From the NCBI GenBank assembly GCA_052324925.1, contig JBQPRE010000004.1: a stretch of DNA of 64,000 bases; one strand, written 5' to 3'. The DNA is from Flavimobilis sp052324925. Its GTDB lineage: Bacteria; Actinomycetota; Actinomycetes; Actinomycetales; Cellulomonadaceae. The notes under the pieces were generated by a model that saw only the letters and a list, made by a program, of their open reading frames with translations, had not been told where the DNA came from and did no database searches. A program made the position numbers and the translations under genes. Below are positions 49,550 through 57,442 of the stretch, piece after piece; the stretch's first letter is position 1, and each line of letters opens with the position of its first letter.

Positions 49550-49576
49550 GGCCCGGTCATCGGTGATGACCGGGCC
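49550..49576 (+). terminator. terminator after tRNA-Glu copy 2
   Basis: A perfect 12-bp stem GGCCCGGTCATC with its complement and loop GGT; the stem core is the same as in the terminator of copy 1, so the duplication may have included it. Confidence 0.8.
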
Positions 49577-49656
49577 TTGTGCGTTCCACGGGTGGTCCCG
49601 CGCCGTCCGCGCGAGGAGGGCCCGGCATGCCGCCGGCCCTCCTCGCGCGACTCTTG

Positions 49657-50376
49657 CTAGCTCGCGGCGCGGCGCAGCACCTCGGTGAGCCGGTTGGCGG
49701 CGGCGACGACGGAGCCCGCGTGCAGACGGCCGGGCTGCCGGCTGAGGCGCTCGACGGGTCCCGAGATCGAGACCGCGGCGACGACGCGACCGGACGGGCC
49801 GCGCACCGGGGCCGACACGGAGGCAACGCCTGCCTCGCGCTCAGAGACGGACTGTGCCCACCCGCGCCGACGGACTCCCGAGAGGATCGTCGCGGTGAAC
49901 TTGGCCCCCTGCAGGCCGCGGTGGAGCCTGTCGGGCTCCTCCCAGGCGAGGAGGATCTGTGCGGCGGAGCCGGCCTGCATCGTGAGGGTTGCCCCGACCG
50001 GGATCGAGTCGCGCAGCCCGACGGGCCGCTCGGCGGCCGCGACGCAGATGCGCTGGTCGCCCTGTCGGCGGTAGAGCTGTGCGCTCTCGCCCGTGTGGTC
50101 GCGAAGCGCGGTGAGCACGGGGTTCGCCGCAGCGAGGAGGCGGTCCTCGCCGGCGGCGGTCGCGAGCTCGTTGAGGCGCGGGCCGAGCACGAAACGCCCT
50201 TGCATGTCGCGGGCGACAAGGCGGTGGTGCTCGAGTGCGACGGCAAGCCGATGAGCCGTCGGTCGGGCAAGATGCGTGGCTGCGACGAGCTGTGCCAAGG
50301 TCGCAGGACCTGCCTCAAGTGCCCCAAGAACGGCGGCGGCCTTGTCGAGGACGCCAACTCCGCTAGAATTGTCCAT
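49657..50376 (-). CDS. IclR-family regulator of leucine genes (NdgR/LtbR type)
   Basis: 239 residues. MDNSSGVGVLDKAAAVLGALEAG and the winged HTH LAQLVAATHLARPTAHRLAVALE are the signature of the actinobacterial NdgR/LtbR group, followed by the IclR effector domain (SVSEREAGVASVSAPVRGPSGRVVAAVSISGP). In Streptomyces and Corynebacterium this regulator sits divergent from leuCD and controls leucine genes, exactly the arrangement here. The ATG is ~6 nt after a CAATAT box (minus strand), and an inverted repeat lies inside that promoter, so self-regulation is likely. Confidence 0.93.
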   Translation of the reverse strand: MDNSSGVGVLDKAAAVLGALEAGPATLAQLVAATHLARPTAHRLAVALEHHRLVARDMQGRFVLGPRLNELATAAGEDRLLAAANPVLTALRDHTGESAQLYRRQGDQRICVAAAERPVGLRDSIPVGATLTMQAGSAAQILLAWEEPDRLHRGLQGAKFTATILSGVRRRGWAQSVSEREAGVASVSAPVRGPSGRVVAAVSISGPVERLSRQPGRLHAGSVVAAANRLTEVLRRAAS

Positions 50377-50390
50377 AGGACGATATTGCA

Positions 50391-50407
50391 GTCTCGGAGG
50401 CTGAGAC
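50391..50407. promoter_or_regulatory. inverted repeat between the IclR gene and leuC
   Basis: GTCTC-GGAGGCT-GAGAC lies 15-31 bp upstream of the IclR start and ~80 bp upstream of leuC. The same outer 5-bp arms flank the leuB repeat (15501-15520) with a longer centre. A candidate NdgR/LtbR operator. Confidence 0.5.
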
Positions 50408-50446
50408 GCAAGTGCGGCGCACCGTGTGTCGTCGCGATTCTAGTCT

Positions 50447-50466
50447 CTGCCGCCGCTTAGCGGCAG
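50447..50466 (+). other. hairpin in the leuC 5' leader
   Basis: CTGCCGC pairs with GCGGCAG around CGCTTA. It lies between a possible -10 (TAGTCT, 50441) and the ribosome binding site GAGAGGA (50475-50481). It could affect leuC translation or mRNA stability, or be incidental. Confidence 0.4.
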
Positions 50467-50487
50467 TCTTTGACGAGAGGAACATCC

Positions 50488-51969
50488 ATGGCCGGCACGC
50501 TGGCAGAGAAGGTTTGGGACGCACACCTCGTGCGTCAGGGTGTCGATGGAGCTCCCGACCTCCTCTACATCGACCTCCACCTCCTGCACGAGGTGACGAG
50601 CCCGCAGGCCTTCGAGGGACTTCGCCTCGCGGGACGCACCCTCCGTCGCACCGATCTCACGATCGCGACCGAGGACCACAACACCCCCACGCTCGACATC
50701 GACCTGCCGATCGCCGACCTGACGAGCCGCACGCAGATCGACACGCTGCGCAACAACGCCAAGGAGTTCGGCGTCCGCCTCCACTCGCTCGGTGACGCCG
50801 ACCAGGGCATCGTGCACCAGGTGGGCCCCCAGCTCGGCCTGACGATGCCCGGCCTCACGGTGGTGTGCGGCGACTCGCACACCTCGACGCACGGCGCCTT
50901 CGGGGCGCTCGCGTTCGGCATCGGCACGTCCGAGGTCGAGCACGTCATGGCGACCCAGACGCTCCCGCTCGCACCCTTCAAGACGATGGCGATCAACGTC
51001 GAGGGCGAGCTGCCCCCGGGGGCCACCTCGAAGGACATCATCCTCGCGATCATCGCGAAGATCGGCACGGGTGGCGGCCAGGGCTACGTCCTGGAGTACC
51101 GCGGCGAGGCCATCCGCACGCTGTCGATGGAAGCGCGCATGACGATCTGCAACATGTCGATCGAGGCGGGCGCGCGTGCCGGCATGATCGCACCGGACCA
51201 GACGACGTTCGACTACCTCGAAGGTCGCCCGCACGCCCCGGAGGGCGCTGACTGGGACGCAGCCGTCGAGTACTGGTCGACCCTTCGCTCGGACGACGAC
51301 GCGGTCTTCGACACCGAGGTCACGCTCGTCGCCTCCGACCTCGAGCCCTTCGTCACGTGGGGCACGAACCCCGGTCAGGGACTGCCGATCTCGGCGTCCG
51401 TCCCGGTCCCCGAGCTCATCGCTGACGAGAACGACCGGATCGCCGCCGAGCGCGCGATCGAGTACATGGGTCTCGTCCCCGGCGCACCGCTGCGTGAGCT
51501 CAAGATCGACACCGTCTTCATCGGCTCGTGCACGAACGGTCGCATCGAAGACCTGCGTTCGGTCGCGAAGGTCCTCAAGGGCAAGAAGCGAGCCGCTGAC
51601 ACCCGCGTGCTCGTCGTCCCGGCTTCCGCACGCGTGCGCCTCCAGGCCGAGACCGAGGGCCTCGACCAGATCTTCCTCGACTTCGGGGCCGAATGGCGTA
51701 ACGCAGGCTGCTCGATGTGCCTCGGCATGAACCCCGACCAGCTCGCACCGGGGGAGCGCTCCGCATCGACCTCGAACCGCAACTTCGAGGGACGCCAGGG
51801 CAAGGGCGGGCGCACGCACCTCGTCTCGCCGCTCGTGGCGGCGGCGACCGCGATCCGCGGCACGCTCTCGTCGCTGTCCGACCTCGACCTCCCCGAGGGC
51901 ACCGACCTCACGACCTTCGACGGCTCACCGCTCGCGCCGCTCGACCCGGACGTCCTCGTCCAGGTCTGA
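50488..51969 (+). CDS. leuC: 3-isopropylmalate dehydratase, large subunit
   Basis: 493 residues, aconitase superfamily, catalysing isomerisation of 2- to 3-isopropylmalate (and of citramalate in the CimA route). GDSHTSTHGAFGALAFGIGTSEVEHV near 130, and the [4Fe-4S] ligands in FIGSCTNGRIEDL (Cys at about 353) and CSMCLGMNPD (about 413-416) are intact. Start ATG 50488 follows GAGAGGAA. leuD begins 43 nt after its stop. Regulation by the divergent IclR protein is likely. Confidence 0.97.
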   Translation: MAGTLAEKVWDAHLVRQGVDGAPDLLYIDLHLLHEVTSPQAFEGLRLAGRTLRRTDLTIATEDHNTPTLDIDLPIADLTSRTQIDTLRNNAKEFGVRLHSLGDADQGIVHQVGPQLGLTMPGLTVVCGDSHTSTHGAFGALAFGIGTSEVEHVMATQTLPLAPFKTMAINVEGELPPGATSKDIILAIIAKIGTGGGQGYVLEYRGEAIRTLSMEARMTICNMSIEAGARAGMIAPDQTTFDYLEGRPHAPEGADWDAAVEYWSTLRSDDDAVFDTEVTLVASDLEPFVTWGTNPGQGLPISASVPVPELIADENDRIAAERAIEYMGLVPGAPLRELKIDTVFIGSCTNGRIEDLRSVAKVLKGKKRAADTRVLVVPASARVRLQAETEGLDQIFLDFGAEWRNAGCSMCLGMNPDQLAPGERSASTSNRNFEGRQGKGGRTHLVSPLVAAATAIRGTLSSLSDLDLPEGTDLTTFDGSPLAPLDPDVLVQV

Positions 51970-52012
51970 CACCCGCGCACCGGTCACCGAAGCCACATCC
52001 AAGGAGCTCGTC

Positions 52013-52651
52013 ATGGAGAAGTTCACCACCCACACCGGGGTTGGCGTCCCGCTGCGTCGCAGCAACGTCGACACCGACCAGATCATCCCGGCCGTCTACC
52101 TCAAGCGCGTCACCCGCACGGGCTTCGAGGACGCGCTCTTCGCCGCCTGGCGCGGCGACGAGTCCTTCGTGCTCAACCAGCCCGCGTACACCGCGGGCTC
52201 CGTGCTCGTGGCTGGGCCCGACTTCGGCACGGGCTCGTCCCGCGAGCACGCCGTCTGGGCGCTCAAGGACTACGGCTTCAAGGCCGTCCTCGCCTCCCGC
52301 TTCGCCGACATCTTCCGCGGCAACTCCGGCAAGCAGGGCCTGCTCGCCGCGCAGGTCGCCCAGGAAGACATCGAGCTGCTGTGGAAGATCCTCGAGAACG
52401 AGCCCGGCACCGAGGTGACGGTCGACCTCGTCGGTCGCACCGCGTCGGCCGGGGACGTCACCGTGCAGATCCACGTCGACGACTACACGCGCTGGCGCCT
52501 CATCGAGGGCCTCGACGACATCGGCCTGACCCTCCAGCACGAGGACGAGATCACCGCGTTCGAAGCGCGTCGCGAGGGCTGGCGCCCGCGCACGCTCCCG
52601 GCGAAGCACCTTCCCAAGCAGGAGATCGTCGCCGCGCGCCCGAGCGCCTGA
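52013..52651 (+). CDS. leuD: 3-isopropylmalate dehydratase, small subunit
   Basis: 212 residues. GVGVPLRRSNVDTDQIIPAVYLKR at the N-terminus and PDFGTGSSREHAVWALKDYGFKAV (about 68-92) are the substrate-binding segments of the swivelling domain that pairs with LeuC. ATG 52013 follows AAGGAG. A 17-bp terminator follows 14 nt after the stop, closing the leuCD operon. Confidence 0.97.
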   Translation: MEKFTTHTGVGVPLRRSNVDTDQIIPAVYLKRVTRTGFEDALFAAWRGDESFVLNQPAYTAGSVLVAGPDFGTGSSREHAVWALKDYGFKAVLASRFADIFRGNSGKQGLLAAQVAQEDIELLWKILENEPGTEVTVDLVGRTASAGDVTVQIHVDDYTRWRLIEGLDDIGLTLQHEDEITAFEARREGWRPRTLPAKHLPKQEIVAARPSA

Positions 52652-52665
52652 GTCACAGTGCCCCG

Positions 52666-52705
52666 CGACGCCGGGGGTGCCGCACGAGCGGCACCCCCGG
52701 CGTCG
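52666..52705 (+). terminator. leuCD terminator
   Basis: A perfect 17-bp stem (52666-52682 with 52689-52705) and loop CACGAG. Confidence 0.88.
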
Positions 52706-52840
52706 TCGTGGGAATACCGCGTGCCCTGCACGTCGTTCGACCCAGGGCGTCGTGCGCCCGTGGGGTGCCCCCACGAAGTCCTCACACCGTGCCCGACTCT
52801 TTCGGCCCACCGGCTCTCAGCGATAGGCGACGATAGACCC

Positions 52841-54157
52841 ATGACCGATCTCATCCACGTCACTGGCGGAACCCCGCTCAACGGAACGATCAAGGTGCGG
52901 GGCGCCAAGAACTTCGTCTCCAAGGCGATGGTCGCCTCGCTTCTCGGGGACGGACCGAGCGAGCTGCGCAACGTCCCGCTCATCCGCGACGTCGAGATCG
53001 TCAAGGGTCTGCTCGAGCTTCACGGTGTCGTCGTCGACCACGACCGCGAGGGTGGCGTGCTGCGCATGGACTCGACGGCCGTCGACTCGGCGCACGTCGC
53101 CGACATCGACGCGCACGCAGGGTCGAGCCGCATCCCGATCCTCCTGTGCGGCCCGCTCCTGCACCGCCTCGGCGAGGCCTTCATTCCCGACCTCGGCGGC
53201 TGCCACATCGGTGACCGCCCGATCAACTACCACCTCGACATCCTGCGCCAGTTCGGCGCGGTCGTGGACAAGCGGCCTCAGGGCATCCACCTCACGGCAC
53301 CCAACGGCCTGCGCGGCACGAAGATCGCGCTCCCGTACCCGTCGGTCGGCGCCACTGAGCAGCTGCTGCTCACGGCCGTGCGCGCCGAGGGCGTCACCGA
53401 GCTCGCGAACGCGGCCATCGAGCCTGAGATCATGGACCTCATCAACGTCCTGCAGAAGATGGGCGCGATCATCTCGGTCGACACCGACCGCGTGATCCGC
53501 ATCGAGGGCGTCAAGCGCCTCGGCGGCTTCCGGCACACCGCGCTCGGCGACCGCATCGAGGCGGCGTCGTGGGCATCCGCCGCGCTCGCAACGCGCGGCG
53601 ACATCTTCGTCGAAGGTGCGACGCAGCCGGAGATGATCGCGTTCCTCAACACCTTCCGTAAGGTCGGCGGCGAGTTCGAGGTCGAGGACAACGGCATCCG
53701 CTTCTACCACCCCGGTGGTGAGCTCAGGTCGATCGTCCTCGAGACCGACGTGCACCCGGGCTTCATGACGGACTGGCAGCAGCCGCTCGTCGTCGCGCTC
53801 ACGCAGGCCACGGGCATCTCGATCGTCCACGAGACGGTCTACGAGAACCGCTTCGGCTTCACCGAGGCGCTGCGTGGTATGGGAGCGACTATCCAGGTGT
53901 ACCGGGAGTGCCTGGGCGGCCTCGAGTGCCGCTTCGGCCAGCGCAACTTCCACCACTCGGCCGTCATCTCGGGCCCGACGCCGCTCGAGGCCGCCGAGAT
54001 CACGGTTCCCGACCTTCGCGGTGGGTTCTCCCACCTCATCGCGGCGCTGACCGCCACGGGCACATCGACGGTGCACGGCATCGGTCTCATCGACCGCGGC
54101 TACGAGAACTTCGCCGAGAAGCTCACGGCTCTGGGCGCGAACTTCGTCCGTCCCTGA
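52841..54157 (+). CDS. murA: UDP-N-acetylglucosamine 1-carboxyvinyltransferase
   Basis: 438 residues; first committed step of peptidoglycan synthesis, adding enolpyruvate to UDP-GlcNAc. VTGGTPLNGTIKVRGAKNFVSKAMVAS holds the catalytic Lys/Asn pair, and the active-site Cys is at residue 121 in DLGGCHIGDRP, so the enzyme should be fosfomycin-sensitive, unlike mycobacterial MurA, which has Asp. EPEIMDLINVLQKMGA and DLRGGFSHLIAAL are conserved blocks. ATG 52841 follows GATAGG/GATAGA boxes and appears leaderless or nearly so; frame upstream is not conserved. Confidence 0.95.
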   Translation: MTDLIHVTGGTPLNGTIKVRGAKNFVSKAMVASLLGDGPSELRNVPLIRDVEIVKGLLELHGVVVDHDREGGVLRMDSTAVDSAHVADIDAHAGSSRIPILLCGPLLHRLGEAFIPDLGGCHIGDRPINYHLDILRQFGAVVDKRPQGIHLTAPNGLRGTKIALPYPSVGATEQLLLTAVRAEGVTELANAAIEPEIMDLINVLQKMGAIISVDTDRVIRIEGVKRLGGFRHTALGDRIEAASWASAALATRGDIFVEGATQPEMIAFLNTFRKVGGEFEVEDNGIRFYHPGGELRSIVLETDVHPGFMTDWQQPLVVALTQATGISIVHETVYENRFGFTEALRGMGATIQVYRECLGGLECRFGQRNFHHSAVISGPTPLEAAEITVPDLRGGFSHLIAALTATGTSTVHGIGLIDRGYENFAEKLTALGANFVRP

Positions 54158-54158
54158 G

Positions 54159-54200
54159 CGCGCTACGCCGCACGCGCTACGCCGCACGCGCCACGCGCCA
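54159..54200 (+). repeat. three 14-bp tandem repeats after murA
   Basis: CGCGCTACGCCGCA occurs twice exactly (54159-54172, 54173-54186) and a third time with changes (54187-54200). Non-coding, between murA and its presumed terminator. Confidence 0.8.
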
Positions 54201-54223
54201 CGCGTCCGTGCGAGCGTGCGACG

Positions 54224-54260
54224 TCGACCCCGGTCGTGGCACCTGCCCGGCCGGGGTCGA
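54224..54260 (+). terminator. murA terminator
   Basis: TCGACCCCGG pairs exactly with CCGGGGTCGA around a 17-base loop, just upstream of the plsC promoter. Confidence 0.65.
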
Positions 54261-54290
54261 TCACGTCAGGCGCCGGTAAGATGTCGTTCC

Positions 54291-55088
54291 GTGTCGAAGC
54301 ATCCAGCCAGCGCCAATCGCGCCTACCGCAGCATCGCGCGGATCATCCGCCCCCTCTTGCGGTCGATGACCATCCGCGACTGGCAGGGGATGGAGCATCT
54401 GCCTGCCGAGGGAGGCTTCGTCATCGCGGGCAACCACATGACGAACATCGACCCGTTGACGTTCGCTCACTACGTCTACGACGCCGGCTACGCGCCGCGG
54501 GTCCTGGCGAAGGCGTCACTGTTCAAGGTTCCGCTCCTGGGCGCGGTCCTGCGCGCGACCGAGCAGATCCCGGTGCAGCGCAACTCGACGCTCGCGGTCA
54601 ACGCGCTCGCCCCGGGCATCGACGCGCTGCGGGACGGTCGCTGCGTCGCGGTCTTCCCCGAGGGCACGCTCACGCGGGACCCGGACCTGTGGCCGATGAC
54701 CGCGAAGACTGGCGTCGCGCGTCTGGCCCTCGAGGCCAAGGTACCCGTCATCCCGGTCGCGCAGTGGGGGATGCAGGACATCCTGCCGCGCTACTCGCGG
54801 CGCTTTCGACCGTTCCCCCGCAAGCACGTCTCGGTTCACGCGGGCCCGCCCGTCGCGCTCGACGACCTCTACGACCGCCCGCTCGACTCCGCGACGCTGC
54901 GTGAGGCGACCGAGCGCGTCATGGACGCGATCACAGGGCTCCTCGCCGAGATCCGTGGGCAGGAGCCTCCTGCGGTGCGCTACGACATGAGGTCGGTACG
55001 ACGCGCGCAGGACAGCGCCGATGGCGCGTCCGGGGCCGCTCCCGAAGCCGCTCCCGAGGCCGCTCCCGAGGCAGGGGACGACGCCTGA
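54291..55088 (+). CDS. plsC: 1-acyl-sn-glycerol-3-phosphate acyltransferase
   Basis: 265 residues. The acyltransferase motifs are AGNHMTNIDP (NHx4D, catalytic His-Asp), LFKVPLLGAVLRATEQIPVQR, VAVFPEGTLTR and KVPVIPVAQWG. It adds the second acyl chain in phosphatidic acid synthesis. The C-terminus is a repetitive Ala-Pro-Glu tail (AAPEAAPEAAPEAG). GTG start 8 nt after TAAGAT (54277-54282). The stop overlaps the gpsA ATG by one base, so the two glycerolipid genes form one unit. Confidence 0.94.
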   Translation: MSKHPASANRAYRSIARIIRPLLRSMTIRDWQGMEHLPAEGGFVIAGNHMTNIDPLTFAHYVYDAGYAPRVLAKASLFKVPLLGAVLRATEQIPVQRNSTLAVNALAPGIDALRDGRCVAVFPEGTLTRDPDLWPMTAKTGVARLALEAKVPVIPVAQWGMQDILPRYSRRFRPFPRKHVSVHAGPPVALDDLYDRPLDSATLREATERVMDAITGLLAEIRGQEPPAVRYDMRSVRRAQDSADGASGAAPEAAPEAAPEAGDDA

Positions 55089-56113
55089 TGTCGACGCCGA
55101 CCGAGCAGCGGCCCTTGCGCGCAACGGTCCTCGGGACGGGTGCCTGGGGGACGACCTTCGCGATCGTCATGGCCGACGCCGGCTGCGAGGTCCGCATGTG
55201 GGGCCGCTCGGCCGAGGTCTGCACGCAGATCACGACCGACCACCGCAACTCGCGCAACCTCCCGGGTGTGTCACTTCCGCCCCAGATCACGGCAACGACC
55301 GACGCGGCGGAGGCGCTCGACCACGCCGACCTCGTCGTCGTCGCGATCCCGTCGCAGTCGGCTCGCGCAACGCTCGAGGCCTTGCGGTCGCACGTGCCCG
55401 CTGACGCGGTCGCGGTGTCCCTCATGAAGGGCGTCGAGCTCGACACCGACCGTCGGATGAGCGAGGTCGTCGCCGAGGCACTGGGCATGTCGGCACGACG
55501 GGTCGTCGTCGTCTCGGGCCCGAACCTCGCACGGGAGATCGCCGAGAAGCAGCCGACGGCAACCGTCGTCGCGGGGACGGACGCGGATGCGACCGCCCTC
55601 GTGGCGCGCGCGTGCACGAACGCCTACTTCCGGCCCTACACGAACGCCGACGTCGTCGGCGTCGAGCTCTGCGGCGCCGTGAAGAACGTCATCGCGATCG
55701 CCGTCGGAATCGCCCAGGGCAGGGGCTTCGGCCTCAACACGACGGCCACCGTCATCACGCGCGGCCTCGTCGAGATCACGCGCCTGGGCCTCGCCCTCGG
55801 TGCGAACGCCGAGACCTTCCCCGGCCTCGCGGGCATGGGCGACCTCATGGCAACGTGCGCCTCGCCGCTCTCACGCAACCACACGCTCGGCAAGCACATC
55901 GGCGAGGGCCTCACGCTCGAGGAGGCGATCGCGGCGACCGGCGGCACGGCGGAGGGCGTGAAGTCCTCCCGCTCGGTGCTCGAGCTCGCGCGCGCGCTCG
56001 GCGTCGACATGCCGATCACGCAGGCCGTCGCAGCCGTCCTCTACGAAGGGCTCGCGGTCGACGACATGGCGCGGGCCTTGCTCGCGCGCCCGCAGAAGGC
56101 GGAGGGCCTGTAG
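55088..56113 (+). CDS. gpsA: glycerol-3-phosphate dehydrogenase [NAD(P)+]
   Basis: 341 residues; reduces dihydroxyacetone phosphate to the glycerol-3-phosphate used for phospholipids, matching its coupling to plsC. NAD(P) motif VLGTGAWGTTFA, VSGPNLAREIAEKQPTATV, the catalytic Lys in ELCGAVKNVIAIAVGI and GLAGMGDLMATC ... SRNHTLGKHIGEG are all present. Confidence 0.97.
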   Translation: MSTPTEQRPLRATVLGTGAWGTTFAIVMADAGCEVRMWGRSAEVCTQITTDHRNSRNLPGVSLPPQITATTDAAEALDHADLVVVAIPSQSARATLEALRSHVPADAVAVSLMKGVELDTDRRMSEVVAEALGMSARRVVVVSGPNLAREIAEKQPTATVVAGTDADATALVARACTNAYFRPYTNADVVGVELCGAVKNVIAIAVGIAQGRGFGLNTTATVITRGLVEITRLGLALGANAETFPGLAGMGDLMATCASPLSRNHTLGKHIGEGLTLEEAIAATGGTAEGVKSSRSVLELARALGVDMPITQAVAAVLYEGLAVDDMARALLARPQKAEGL

Positions 56114-56162
56114 GACCGTGCCGACCGGACGGACGACCAGCTGAGGCTGAGGCGCCCCTCGC

Positions 56163-57356
56163 TCAGCGTGCTACGGACCGAAGCGCGTGGTCGAGGTCTG
56201 CCCAGAGGTCCTCGACGCTCTCGATGCCGACGCTCAGGCGCAGCAGGTCCTCGGGCACGGTGAGCGACTCGGTCGGGAACCGTCGGCGACGCTCGAGCGT
56301 CGACTCGACCCCGCCGAGGCTCGTCGCGGGAGTCCACAGGGCGACCCGCGCGACGACCGCATCCGCAGCGTCCGCACCGCCGCGCGGGCGGACTCCGAGG
56401 ATCGCCCCGAAGCCGTCCATGAGCCGCGCTGCGCGGTCGTGGCCCGGGTCCTGGGGGAGGCTCGGGTGCCGGACCTCGAGGACGCCCGGGTGCTCCGCGA
56501 GCCGCGCAGCGAGCACCGCCGCGTTGGCTTGGGCCCGTTCGACGCGCAGGGCAAGGGTGCGCAGCCCGCGCAGCGCGAGCCACACCTCGAACGGGCCCGC
56601 AATCGCGCCGTGCGACGTCCGGTAGGCGCGCAGGTGGTCGGTGAGGTGCTCGCTCGCTGCGAGCGCCACGCCCAGGACGACGTCGGAGTGCCCCGCGAGG
56701 TACTTCGTTGCTGAGTGCACGACGATGTCGGCACCGTGCTCGAAGGGACGCTGCACGAGCGGCGTCGCGAACGTCGAGTCAACCGCGACGAGCACGTGGG
56801 CCGCGTGCGCGGCCTCGACGAGCGCGGGGATGTCTGCGACCTCGAGCATGGGGTTCGTCGGTGACTCGATCCACAGCAGGTCGGCGCCCGGGAGCGCGGC
56901 GGCGACCGCGTCGGTCTCCGCGATGTCGACGCGACGCACCTCGATCCCACGGTCGATCGTCAGCTGGTCGAGCAGCCCGAGCGTCGCCTGGTAGGCGTGC
57001 CGGGGGACGACGATCGTCCCGCCGAGCGGGACGAGCGCCAGCACGGCGGCGATCGCAGCCATGCCCGAGCCGTAGACCGTCGCCCCGTGCCGTCCGCCCT
57101 CGAGGGCCGCGACGGCTTCTTCGAATGGCTCCCACGTCTCGGTGCCCATGCGCGTGTACAGCGGTGCTCCCGGCGCGGGTACGCCCTGCGAGACGTACGT
57201 CGAGGACAGGACGATCGGCGGGTTGACGGGGGCGCCCGGGACGGGCGCGGGCCTGCCCGCGACGACCGCGACGGTCGCGGGGGACAGGGCGCTGCCGTGG
57301 TCGGCGCCACGAGGTGTCGAGGGGGCGCTGGACGAGGGCGTTGCAGGCGTCGTCAT
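56163..57356 (-). CDS. trans-sulfuration enzyme family (cystathionine gamma-synthase/lyase-like)
   Basis: 397 residues, PLP fold type I Cys/Met metabolism family. PPIVLSSTYVSQG, the Tyr-Arg motif LYTRMGTETWEPFEEAVAALEGG, YGSGMAAIAAVL, and the PLP Lys218 in VHSATKYLAGHSDVVLG. The subfamily (gamma-synthase, gamma-lyase, methionine gamma-lyase) cannot be fixed by eye. ATG 57356 lies 6 nt after a TACCCT box on the minus strand. Divergent from ddl and convergent with gpsA. Confidence 0.9.
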   Translation of the reverse strand: MTTPATPSSSAPSTPRGADHGSALSPATVAVVAGRPAPVPGAPVNPPIVLSSTYVSQGVPAPGAPLYTRMGTETWEPFEEAVAALEGGRHGATVYGSGMAAIAAVLALVPLGGTIVVPRHAYQATLGLLDQLTIDRGIEVRRVDIAETDAVAAALPGADLLWIESPTNPMLEVADIPALVEAAHAAHVLVAVDSTFATPLVQRPFEHGADIVVHSATKYLAGHSDVVLGVALAASEHLTDHLRAYRTSHGAIAGPFEVWLALRGLRTLALRVERAQANAAVLAARLAEHPGVLEVRHPSLPQDPGHDRAARLMDGFGAILGVRPRGGADAADAVVARVALWTPATSLGGVESTLERRRRFPTESLTVPEDLLRLSVGIESVEDLWADLDHALRSVAR

Positions 57357-57442
57357 GTCGGCAGGGTACGCCCGTCGTCCCGCGCGCGGGACTCGGGTCC
57401 GCGGCCGTACCAGCAGGGTGCGCGACGGTAGGCTTGTCCGCG

